Source: HXMU1420-13 sp965601825
GTDB taxonomy: Bacteria > Bacteroidota > Rhodothermia > Balneolales > Balneolaceae
Direction of reading: 5' to 3'
Assembly (NCBI GenBank): GCA_965601825.1
Contig: OZ271839.1
Location: 930,001-994,000, forward strand
Length of the DNA stretch: 64,000 nucleotides
Below, piece by piece: positions 16,627 to 24,066 of this stretch. The first letter of the stretch is position 1, and every line of letters begins with the position of its first letter. The notes below the pieces were generated by a model. The model was not told the DNA's origin. It ran no database searches and saw only the letters and a program-made list of their open reading frames with translations. The position numbers and the translations under genes are program-made.

Positions 16627-18201
16627 TTATTTGATGAGCTGCATTTTTATAGATTTGGAGAAGATTTCTCCGGAATTTCCGATTGCCTCAAACTGAGCGA
16701 AATAGAATCCGCTGGATAGATTCGAGGCATCAAAAGTTTGTGTATATCTTCCCGCCTCCATTTGTTGATCGATAATGGTGGCCACTTTTTGCCCCATCAC
16801 ATTAAATATGTGGATAGTTACCGAAGAAGCTTCCGGTAAATCAAAGCGGAAAGTAGTACTTGGGTTGAATGGGTTTGAATAGTTTTGGTCTAAATCAAAA
16901 TGCTCAGGTACACCACTCATACTAACCTTAAACACACTTGGTTGAGCTTGCACACTTACAGAATTTGAATAATTTGAAGTTGATGTTCCATCATATGCTT
17001 TAACTGCATACTGATAGGTTTCTTGCTGTCCGGGACTATTTTGTATCACGGTGTAGTCTGTCCAGTTTGTACCAAAAGCTGACCCTACCTCAGCGTAAGA
17101 TGAAGTACAATCTCCATTGTATCCATAATAGCATTTTCTGTAAATCTTATAAGAACTCGCACCGGATGAAGCCGTCCAGCTGAAACTTGGGAAAGATCCG
17201 GTTGGATTGGTATGGGTTAGGTTGGTTGGAGCTGGTGGTGGTATTATTAGTGTTTTAAATGCGGCCATCGTACCGGCGCGAATATCCCAAACTCTAGCGT
17301 TATCATTCCAGCCGCTTGTACCCATTGCAATACCACCATAATATTTATCTGGGTTAGACCAATAGGGAATACGATTTGTTGGATCTCCACTATAATTTCG
17401 AACAGCCATAACTGTTCTCCAGTAAGCAGGTAAATATCTATATCCATGTCCGTAAGAAAATGGATATGTACCATTATCGTTATCATGCCTAGCACCAGCC
17501 AAATGCCCGACTTCATGAGCAAAAGTATAATTACCTACTGAACAATCATCTACTGTAACGGCAAAAGCTTGACTGCTTACTACACCTATGTTTCCAGCAG
17601 TCCCACAGTATAAGGGATCATTACTTACTATTAACATTACGACATCAGCTCCATAGTGATTTCTGAGAGAATGAATATTGTCCATATAACCATCAGAAGT
17701 TCCGACTAATCTAGTATGATCAGTTTGTACCGAACCTGATTCCGAATAAGATATTTGTTGATAGTGGACTAAGTTAAAAGTCACTCCCGCGTCACTATTG
17801 GAAAAGGTAGTATTACTTGATTGAATGGAAGCTTCAGCTAATGCTTCCATATCAGTTGTAGCAGCTGCTGCTTGATTTGAAAACACGACCATCACATCAA
17901 TTACAGGATTTGAAGATTTGATGGCGGGCATATTCTCTTGATTATTATTGATACTCTTAGATTTTTCACCATCCTCATTTTCTTCTTCTGTAGGGCACGA
18001 AAGTTCAGAATAATCCCTACGCAAGAGCAATGCGTATTTTTTGTTTAATGGTTCTATTTGATAGGATAAACTGTCTAAATGGATATTTCCGTACACATAT
18101 CCATTAGTAGAATATAAAAACAGTTCACCATTTAGATCACTAAATCTTCCCTTATAAGTGAAATTGTCCTCTTTTTCCTTAGTAAATAGTTCACTAATCA
18201 T
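16627..18201 (-). CDS. Secreted reprolysin-like zinc metalloprotease with T9SS-type sorting domain (main frame of a frameshifted gene)
   Basis: A 524-residue reading frame. Residues 1-95 are a propeptide-like region. The metzincin domain follows, with the zinc site HEVGHLAGARHD (His229, Glu230, His233, His239) and a Met-turn candidate in VMAVRNY near 265. A fibronectin-III-like module spans about 312-400. A C-terminal sorting domain (about 435-524) carries NYSNPFNPSTTFRFDLPE, the type that directs export by the Por/type IX system. It lacks a signal peptide of its own. The preceding 89-codon frame provides one, and a single extra A in the run at 18208-18213 would fuse the two in frame (NGKKYSMISELF). 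The gene is therefore broken, programmed to shift frame, or affected by a sequencing indel. Confidence 0.85.
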   Translation of the reverse strand: MISELFTKEKEDNFTYKGRFSDLNGELFLYSTNGYVYGNIHLDSLSYQIEPLNKKYALLLRRDYSELSCPTEEENEDGEKSKSINNNQENMPAIKSSNPVIDVMVVFSNQAAAATTDMEALAEASIQSSNTTFSNSDAGVTFNLVHYQQISYSESGSVQTDHTRLVGTSDGYMDNIHSLRNHYGADVVMLIVSNDPLYCGTAGNIGVVSSQAFAVTVDDCSVGNYTFAHEVGHLAGARHDNDNGTYPFSYGHGYRYLPAYWRTVMAVRNYSGDPTNRIPYWSNPDKYYGGIAMGTSGWNDNARVWDIRAGTMAAFKTLIIPPPAPTNLTHTNPTGSFPSFSWTASSGASSYKIYRKCYYGYNGDCTSSYAEVGSAFGTNWTDYTVIQNSPGQQETYQYAVKAYDGTSTSNYSNSVSVQAQPSVFKVSMSGVPEHFDLDQNYSNPFNPSTTFRFDLPEASSVTIHIFNVMGQKVATIIDQQMEAGRYTQTFDASNLSSGFYFAQFEAIGNSGEIFSKSIKMQLIK

Positions 18202-18467
18202 TGAGTATTTTTTCCATTTAATGGTACTAACAAAGTGGATTCAGTAAGCACTTGTGAGAATCTAGAAATATCTATTAGCTCTTTTTCCATTATTAACTCT
18301 TCGCTTATAGAGGCATATCTACTCCTCTCGGATTCACTTAGTACTCTCTCTGTATTAGGTATAATGTCAAAGAGTGTTTTTACGGATTGTGCGTTTAGAT
18401 TAATGGTAGTACAAAAAAGTACCAAGACACTGAGAAACAGCCTTATACTTTGTATATTGTGTTTCAT
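18198..18467 (-). CDS. Signal-peptide and N-terminal part of the frameshifted metalloprotease
   Basis: An 89-residue frame with a signal peptide at residues 1-27 (hydrophobic core LFLSVLVLF, end NLNAQ). A short propeptide-like stretch ends at TGA. The last codons, GGA AAA AAT ACT CAA TGA, contain the heptamer A_AAA_AAT in the correct phase for a -1 slip, which would enter the main metalloprotease frame. The TGA overlaps the downstream ATG as ATGA. As a separate protein it has no recognisable function, so I read it as the export signal of the 16627-18201 product. Confidence 0.75.
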   Translation of the reverse strand: MKHNIQSIRLFLSVLVLFCTTINLNAQSVKTLFDIIPNTERVLSESERSRYASISEELIMEKELIDISRFSQVLTESTLLVPLNGKNTQ

Positions 18468-18505
18468 GATTATTCCTGTTTAGTTTATGTTAAACAGAAA
18501 GAATT

Positions 18506-18587
18506 AAAACCCCGTCGGGCATTCAATACTTCCTGTGGTTTCTTGATCGTGGTGGATCAAACTCAGTAGTAGCCCGGCTGGGCTTTA
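18506..18587. other. Structured intergenic element with nested hairpins
   Basis: GTCGGGC (18514-18520) pairs with GCCCGGC (18572-18578) with one wobble; flanking CCC/GGG and AAA/TTT pairs extend it. The enclosed region holds a perfect hairpin TTGATC-GTGGTG-GATCAA (18543-18560). T-rich DNA flanks both ends. It sits between the lipoprotein stop and the metalloprotease start on the minus strand. A terminator is the simplest reading, but the inner hairpin is unusual for one. Confidence 0.45.
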
Positions 18588-18596
18588 ATTTTTTAA

Positions 18597-19295
18597 TTAC
18601 TTTTTAACCTTATAATTCATCAAGTACATCTCTTCTTTAATGTCATCAAGAGTGTCTTCAGTGTATGATATTTGCGCAACTAAGCCTATTCCAGGATTAT
18701 AATATTGATAATAGTCCCATCCTTTTATTACATCATACCCATTACTAACCCAAAATTTAAATACATAACATGAGAAAGTGCCGGCAGGGGTAGTAATCTC
18801 GCGGTCGGTATCTATTAGAGTAACCACTTTGGATTCGTTATGGTAAAATCTAAGTTCGGAATAAGAAAATACGAGACCTGGTTCCAAAAAGGAGGTTCCA
18901 GTTTCTGCTGGAAATGGAACTTGAAGTGCATTCATATATAAAGTGTCTACATCAGATATTCCACCCATTAAGTAAGTCCCTTCATCCCCGTTTCGGAATA
19001 GCCAATAATATTCCGGAGCACCTTCTGGAAAAGGTACCAGGTTAAATGCAAAGGATGTAAATGTTGTGTCATTTATTGGTACTTCTACTTGTTTTACTAC
19101 TTCGTAGCGCAAAGTATCGTAGAGAGAACCTAAATAGGTATATTCATATTCCCAGTAATTCCCTACAGCTAAGGGAAATAAAACGTAGGGAGTATCCTGC
19201 TCGTTTTCGAATTCAAGAATTCCACAACCTAGTAGAAGCGTAAGAAGTAAAAGAGATTCTAGAATTTTAAGATTTTTAAACGTTTCCCAATACAT
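18597..19295 (-). CDS. Putative lipoprotein of unknown function
   Basis: About 232 residues from the ATG at 19293-19295; an in-frame TTG seven codons upstream is less likely. The N-terminus has a lipoprotein signal ending LLTLLLGCG, giving an acylated Cys. The mature part is beta-rich and begins YVLFPLAVGNYWEYEYTY, a sequence style shared by many uncharacterised lipoproteins of this phylum. The lipoprotein at 38539 has a similar opening (YPLDREIQWTYEY), suggesting a paralogous family. No enzyme motif is visible. Its upstream DNA is duplicated ahead of the next lipoprotein gene (see 19286-19378 and 20540-20632). Confidence 0.7.
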   Translation of the reverse strand: MYWETFKNLKILESLLLLTLLLGCGILEFENEQDTPYVLFPLAVGNYWEYEYTYLGSLYDTLRYEVVKQVEVPINDTTFTSFAFNLVPFPEGAPEYYWLFRNGDEGTYLMGGISDVDTLYMNALQVPFPAETGTSFLEPGLVFSYSELRFYHNESKVVTLIDTDREITTPAGTFSCYVFKFWVSNGYDVIKGWDYYQYYNPGIGLVAQISYTEDTLDDIKEEMYLMNYKVKK

Positions 19296-19378
19296 CGATT
19301 CCGCTCTATTAATCAATAATCAACATGATGGTAGATACCTGTTGATTATGAATACTTTATGAATAGGTTGTAGGAAAT
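19286..19378 (-). repeat. Duplicated upstream region, copy 1 (with dyad)
   Basis: About 93 bp nearly identical to 20540-20632. It begins CCCAATACATCGATTCCGCT on the plus strand. It includes the inverted repeat ATAATCAACA (19316-19325) / TGTTGATTAT (19340-19349), which is perfect in this copy. It covers the start region and proximal upstream DNA of the lipoprotein gene. A shared promoter or operator is the likeliest meaning. Confidence 0.75.
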
Positions 19379-19406
19379 TTAGTTGGAGCTTAATCTAGTA
19401 TTCAAT

Positions 19407-19423
19407 GCAAGTTGTAAACTTGC
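19407..19423. terminator. Small hairpin downstream of the PD40 lipoprotein gene
   Basis: GCAAGTT-GTA-AACTTGC is a perfect 7-bp stem with a 3-base loop. It lies about 120 bp past the stop of the minus-strand gene at 19540. No T-run follows on the minus strand, so terminator function is uncertain. Confidence 0.3.
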
Positions 19424-19539
19424 TTTATCAAAGTGTTTTTAGGCTCTGTCTTAAAACATCTGGGTGCATTCAGTAATCAGGTTTCAGAATACAGTGATCA
19501 GATTCTCTTGCTTTTGGGAATAGCTGAATGTACGGTTCA

Positions 19540-20532
19540 TTAATTTCCTTCTAGCTCTATACCAGTGTTGAAAGTTAGTTGACGTTTCTCGCTTCCATCG
19601 GCATTCATAATCCAAATAGTACCATTGTTTATATCATAGGTATATCCCCAGTATTTAACGTATACAATCCTGCCGTCTGGAGTCCAGGAAGGTTCTCTTC
19701 CACCATCTTCCGTTAATTGATTTATGTTGCTCCCATCAGCGTTCATGGTTCGTATTTGAGTATTAGATTGAACGGCAATTGTGTTACCATTTGGTGAATA
19801 TTTTGGGTAGCGATCTGTTATATCATTTTCAGTAATTCTTGTTGAAATATCTCCATTTAAGTTAAAAGAAAATATTTCAGAGGAATATGCATCTACTAGA
19901 TACTGTATGTAGGCTATGTTATTATTATTTGGAGAAAAAGATGGCATTCTGGCCTCACCCTGTTCTGGAGTATATATGATTCTTTGCTTTTGTGATCCAT
20001 CATTTTTCATTTTCCAAATAAAGATTAGACCTGTAGCACTTTGATTATTCGAGTCATACACAATCCACTCTCCATCAGGGCTCCAATCGGGGAAAAAATT
20101 GCGACCCCCAGTTGTAAGCTGAACCAGACCATCCATGGCAACCGAGTCCCCAGAAAAGGGTACTTTATAAATTTGTGCTCCCCACACAAACAGCAGCCAT
20201 TTCATGTCAGGTGAAAAACTCGGAGTCCCAATATTCAGGCTTTGGATGAGGAGCTTCATATTTTTGCCATTGATGTCGGACATCCAAATACCAGAGGAAT
20301 CAGGATTAATCATAGGCGAACGAAGGTTTGTAAAATAGGTGCGAATAAAAACCAATTTACTGCCATCCGGGCTTACCGATGGCTGGGAATAGGGTTGTGG
20401 ATAAATTGTGGTAGGCAATCTTACTTCACCATCATCATCATCTGGATCACCACTATTTCCATCAAGCATTCCACAAGAAACAATTAGACCTAAAAGGAGG
20501 GTATGCAAAAGTATAAAACGGATTGTTTTCAT
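19540..20532 (-). CDS. Lipoprotein with TolB-like PD40 beta-propeller repeats
   Basis: About 330 residues from the ATG at 20530-20532; an upstream in-frame TTG would add four residues. A lipoprotein signal ends LGLIVSCG. After an acidic linker (DPDDDDGE) come six PD40/TolB-type blades. Each has a core like PSVSPDGSKLVFIR, PSFSPDMKWLLFV, PDWSPDGEWIVYDS, PSFSPNNNNIAYIQ, PKYSPNGNTIAVQS or PSWTPDGRIVYVK. This is a surface or periplasmic propeller, usually a binding platform, not the TolB of the Tol-Pal system, whose N-terminal domain is absent. It shares its upstream region with the preceding lipoprotein gene, which suggests coordinated expression. Confidence 0.8.
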   Translation of the reverse strand: MKTIRFILLHTLLLGLIVSCGMLDGNSGDPDDDDGEVRLPTTIYPQPYSQPSVSPDGSKLVFIRTYFTNLRSPMINPDSSGIWMSDINGKNMKLLIQSLNIGTPSFSPDMKWLLFVWGAQIYKVPFSGDSVAMDGLVQLTTGGRNFFPDWSPDGEWIVYDSNNQSATGLIFIWKMKNDGSQKQRIIYTPEQGEARMPSFSPNNNNIAYIQYLVDAYSSEIFSFNLNGDISTRITENDITDRYPKYSPNGNTIAVQSNTQIRTMNADGSNINQLTEDGGREPSWTPDGRIVYVKYWGYTYDINNGTIWIMNADGSEKRQLTFNTGIELEGN

Positions 20533-20878
20533 CGTTTTCCCCAATACATCGATTCCGCTATATTAATAAATAATCAACATGATGGTAGATACATATTGAT
20601 TATGAATGCTTTATGAATAGGTTGTATGAAATATAATTGGAGTCTAGACTTTTGATTAAAAAATGCGAATTAATATCCAGTTTTAGCAAGCGATAATTAA
20701 ACGGAATCTGTTTTTAAAAATAGGTCAGAATAGTAGCCAGGATTAGTCTTCAAAAAAGCGCTTTTCTAAGAAAGTTAGATAGGATGTAGATTTTGAACTA
20801 AGTCAAATTATCCTGAACTTTACTGCCCTGTTTATTTGAAAGAAAAATGCCGTTTAGGCACCAAAAACAAACATTTTT
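20533..20878. other. Intergenic region between PD40 lipoprotein and E2 gene
   Basis: The left part (20540-20632) is the second copy of the duplicated upstream region. The rest is A/T-rich and must hold the promoter of the plus-strand E2 gene, but I could not identify -33/-7 elements with confidence. No ORF, RNA gene or further repeat was seen. Confidence 0.5.
20540..20632 (-). repeat. Duplicated upstream region, copy 2 (with dyad)
   Basis: Counterpart of 19286-19378, immediately upstream of the PD40 lipoprotein start. The dyad is kept as ATAATCAA (20570-20577) / TTGATTAT (20596-20603), although the outer bases of the right arm have drifted. The coding sequences downstream are unrelated, so the similarity is confined to regulatory DNA. 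Confidence 0.75.
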
Positions 20879-22666
20879 ATGGCAAAGGTAGAAGTGGTAA
20901 TGCCCCAGATGGGAGAGTCGGTGATGGAAGGTACCGTTATCGAATGGTCGAAGAGCGTGGGCGATACCGTTGAGGTGGATGAAACGCTCCTCGAAATCGC
21001 AACCGATAAAGTGGACAGTGAAGTCCCTTCACCTGAAGCTGGAGTATTGGTAGAAATCCTTGTTGATGAAGGTGACACCATTGAAGTTGGAAAAGCCATT
21101 GCCATTATTGAAACCGATGCGGATGCTGCTGAACCGGTTGCAGCACCAGCACCTGCTGTTGAAGAGCCAAAAGTGGAAGCTACTCCTGAACCAGTAGCTG
21201 AATCCGAGCCAACTCCTGAGCCTGTTGCTGAAACTCCTGCACCAACAATGAATGGTGGTGGAGAAACGATTGAAGTGATAATGCCTCAAATGGGTGAATC
21301 TGTTGTTGAGGCTACCGTCATTGAATGGAGTAAACAAGTAGGTGATGCTGTTGAGGAAGACGAGACGCTACTTGAAATTTCTACTGATAAAGTTGACAGT
21401 GAAGTTCCATCACCTGCAGCAGGTACTTTAGTTGAAATTAGAGCTCAAGCCGATGAAACGATCGAAGTTGGTCAGGTTATAGCTGTAATCGCAACAGGTG
21501 AGGGTGCAAGTGTAGCAACTCCTTCTCCAACTCCAGTACAGGAAACACCTGCAGCAAAAGCAACCACGGAAGCTAGTTCTACCTTAACTAAAGAAGACAT
21601 TGCAAAACTTACTCCAGAGCAATTATTAGCAAACGGAAGTGGCACGCCAAATGGTGAAGGTTCTGTGCCAAGAACAAGTTCAGATGGACGTTTCTTCTCA
21701 CCCCTTGTAAGATCAATAGCGAAAGAAGAAGGGATTTCAGCTCAGGAACTAGAAGCAATTGAAGGATCTGGACAGGGTGGAAGAGTATCAAAGAAAGATA
21801 TTTTAAACTACGTTCAGAATCGCGGATCTGGATCTGTACTAACAGCTCCGAAGCCCGCTGCTCCTGCTGTCTCCACAATAACCAAACCAGCTGCTTCGAC
21901 AGATGCAATTTCTGCAGGTGAATTAAATGTAACGAAGACTCCTACCGGAGATGTTGAGATTGTGAAAATGGATCGCATGCGTAAGCTCATTGCTGAGCAT
22001 ATGGTGCATTCAAAGCAGACATCAGCACATGTAACTACATTTGCTGAAGTGGATGTGACTAACATGGTGAATTGGCGAAATGCGAATAAAAATGCATTCC
22101 AGCAAAAGACAGGCATCAAACTTACGTTTACCCCACTTTTTGTAGAAGCGATCATTAAATCGATGTTAGAGTTTCCAATGATAAATTCTTCTGTAGTTGG
22201 GGATGAGATTCATATCAAGAAGGATATTAATTTTGGAATCGCAGTTGCACTCGGTACCGGTGGTGAAGGTGGATTGATTGTTCCTGTGATGAAAAAAGCT
22301 CAGCAGAAAAACCTTGTTGGGTTAGCTGAATCTGTAAATGAAGTAGCAGCAAAAGCCAGAAGTAAGAAATTAAGTCCGGATGATTTAGTAGGTGGTACTA
22401 TCACACTCACAAACTACGGTAGTGTTGGAAATCTGATGGGAACACCAATCATTAACCAACCTCAAGTTGCAATTCTTGGAACCGGAGCCATCGTGAAACG
22501 GCCGGTTGTGATGGAAACCCCAGCCGGGGATGTAATTGCTATCCGTCATATGATGTTCTTAAGCATGAGTTACGACCACAGAATTATTGATGGCGCACAT
22601 GGCGGTGCATTCGTAAATCGAGTGAAAGAAATGCTTGAAGACTTCGATGTGGATCGAGCGGTTTAA
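20879..22666 (+). CDS. 2-oxoacid dehydrogenase E2, dihydrolipoamide acyltransferase with two lipoyl domains
   Basis: Core acyltransferase of a 2-oxoacid dehydrogenase complex, 595 residues. Two biotinyl-lipoyl domains (about 2-78 and 130-207) each carry the lipoylation motif DKVDSEV, at Lys44 and Lys171. They are separated by Pro/Ala/Glu-rich swinging linkers. A peripheral-subunit-binding domain (about 271-312, FFSPLVRSIAKEEGI, GQGGRVSKKDIL) follows. The catalytic domain (about 360-595) ends with SYDHRIIDG, with His567 and Asp571. Whether the substrate is pyruvate, 2-oxoglutarate or branched-chain 2-oxoacids cannot be settled; the double lipoyl domain and KVDSEVPSP style resemble branched-chain or succinyl types. 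E1 and E3 are not nearby. Confidence 0.93.
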   Translation: MAKVEVVMPQMGESVMEGTVIEWSKSVGDTVEVDETLLEIATDKVDSEVPSPEAGVLVEILVDEGDTIEVGKAIAIIETDADAAEPVAAPAPAVEEPKVEATPEPVAESEPTPEPVAETPAPTMNGGGETIEVIMPQMGESVVEATVIEWSKQVGDAVEEDETLLEISTDKVDSEVPSPAAGTLVEIRAQADETIEVGQVIAVIATGEGASVATPSPTPVQETPAAKATTEASSTLTKEDIAKLTPEQLLANGSGTPNGEGSVPRTSSDGRFFSPLVRSIAKEEGISAQELEAIEGSGQGGRVSKKDILNYVQNRGSGSVLTAPKPAAPAVSTITKPAASTDAISAGELNVTKTPTGDVEIVKMDRMRKLIAEHMVHSKQTSAHVTTFAEVDVTNMVNWRNANKNAFQQKTGIKLTFTPLFVEAIIKSMLEFPMINSSVVGDEIHIKKDINFGIAVALGTGGEGGLIVPVMKKAQQKNLVGLAESVNEVAAKARSKKLSPDDLVGGTITLTNYGSVGNLMGTPIINQPQVAILGTGAIVKRPVVMETPAGDVIAIRHMMFLSMSYDHRIIDGAHGGAFVNRVKEMLEDFDVDRAV

Positions 22667-22686
22667 AGTCTGACTATTTTAATACC

Positions 22687-22715
22687 AGAGGCGCTTAACA
22701 AAGCGTCTCTTTTTT
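22687..22715 (+). terminator. Strong rho-independent terminator directly before panC
   Basis: AGAGGCGCTT (22687-22696) pairs with AAGCGTCTCT (22701-22710), with one G-U pair and a 4-base loop, and is followed by a T-run. It ends six bases before the panC ATG. Confidence 0.85.
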
Positions 22716-22721
22716 GTTTAA

Positions 22722-23573
22722 ATGAAGATAGTAGAATCCATAGAAGACATTCGGGGAGTAGTTAAACAGCTACAATTAAAGAATAAGAAAGTAGCTTTTG
22801 TTCCTACAATGGGAGCTTTGCATGATGGTCACCTCTCACTTATTCGAATTGCTCGAAGAATGGCTGAACACGTAGTTGTATCTATTTATGTGAACCCGGA
22901 ACAATTCGGACCAACCGAGGATTTTGGTAGTTATCCTCGCACTTTAGAACGAGATTTAGAATTTTGTCGCGAAGAAGGAGTCGGAACTGTTTTTACTCCC
23001 AATGATGAAATCATGTATGGTTCGGGAGAAAAATTCTTTAGTATAGAAATAGATGTTTTAAACAAGTATTTAGATGGAGGCAGCAGGCCAGGTTATTTTC
23101 AGGGAATTGCTCTAGTTGTAAACAAATTGTTTAACATTATTCAACCTGATATCGCTGTATTTGGTCAAAAAGATTATCAGCAATTTCAAATCATCCAACA
23201 AATGGTGAATGAATTTAATCATGATCTTGAACTGGTGATGGCTCCTATTGAAAGAGCAGAGGATGGTTTGGCGCTGAGTAGTAGAAATGCTTATCTAAGC
23301 GAGCAAGACCGCGAATTAGCTCCTCTTTTAATTAAGAAAATGAGGGAGAGTGTCGATGAAATTCAGGCGGGATTGATAGAGCCAAAATCTTTGTTTGACT
23401 TGAAGCAGAACGAGTTAGCAGCAAAAGGCTTCAAAAATGACTATTTTGATGTTTTTTCCATGGATAAAATGGAGCCTGTTGCCAAACTCACAAAAGGAGA
23501 GACTTACGTGCTGGCAACAGCCGTTTATCTAGGGAAAACCCGACTTATTGATAACATTATTTTCGATTGTTGA
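22722..23573 (+). CDS. panC: Pantothenate synthetase
   Basis: ATP-dependent ligase joining pantoate and beta-alanine for coenzyme A synthesis; 283 residues, the family norm. The nucleotide-binding signature FVPTMGALHDGHLSLI is at residues 27-42 with the HxGH motif. It is followed by VSIYVNPEQFGP, VFGQKDYQQF and the KMSKS-equivalent region LSSRNAYLSE. The stop codon is three bases before panD, so the two form a unit. The start lies six bases after a strong terminator hairpin, leaving no room for a separate promoter between them. Confidence 0.96.
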   Translation: MKIVESIEDIRGVVKQLQLKNKKVAFVPTMGALHDGHLSLIRIARRMAEHVVVSIYVNPEQFGPTEDFGSYPRTLERDLEFCREEGVGTVFTPNDEIMYGSGEKFFSIEIDVLNKYLDGGSRPGYFQGIALVVNKLFNIIQPDIAVFGQKDYQQFQIIQQMVNEFNHDLELVMAPIERAEDGLALSSRNAYLSEQDRELAPLLIKKMRESVDEIQAGLIEPKSLFDLKQNELAAKGFKNDYFDVFSMDKMEPVAKLTKGETYVLATAVYLGKTRLIDNIIFDC

Positions 23574-23576
23574 GCT

Positions 23577-23987
23577 ATGAAGCTTACTATGTTTAAATCT
23601 AAATTGCACCAGATGGTGGTTACTGAAGCTAATCTTCATTATGAAGGTAGTATTACTATTGATCAGGACCTTCTGGATGCTGCTCATTTATTACCTTATG
23701 AGAAAGTACAGGTACTTAATATTACGAATGGATCACGGCTTGAAACCTACACTATTCCCGGAGAGAGAGGATCACGTGTTTGTTGTATGAATGGCGCTGC
23801 TGCGAGATTAACTCAGGTTGGTGACCGAGTAATTATAATTTCTTATGCTGAAATGACACCTGAGGAAGCAAAATCTTATCGACCAAGAACGGTAGTAGTT
23901 GATGAGAATAACGATCCAAAATCAATTCTGGACTATTCACAACCCGAAACTACATTCGATTTAGTAACAGGGTTACAAGAGAAATAA
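23577..23987 (+). CDS. panD: Aspartate 1-decarboxylase proenzyme
   Basis: Pyruvoyl-dependent decarboxylase making beta-alanine from aspartate, the other substrate of PanC. It has 136 residues. Self-cleavage occurs at Gly24-Ser25 in HYEGSITID, giving the pyruvoyl group on the alpha chain. MNGAAARL near residue 62 is also diagnostic. The start gives MKLTMFKSKLHQ, which lines up with the usual MxRTMLKSKIH opening. It is coupled to panC. Confidence 0.96.
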   Translation: MKLTMFKSKLHQMVVTEANLHYEGSITIDQDLLDAAHLLPYEKVQVLNITNGSRLETYTIPGERGSRVCCMNGAAARLTQVGDRVIIISYAEMTPEEAKSYRPRTVVVDENNDPKSILDYSQPETTFDLVTGLQEK

Positions 23988-24066
23988 TTAGATTCGAATT
24001 TCTTGATTATCGATCAGCATTTAAACTCAAAAGCCCTACCTTAGTCCGGCAACGAAAACCTAGCGT

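Noticed and set aside
18235..18483. Plus-strand ORF opposite the protease signal-peptide frame
   Set aside because: The minus strand has a proper signal peptide and frame continuity with the protease; the plus-strand frame has no recognisable domain.
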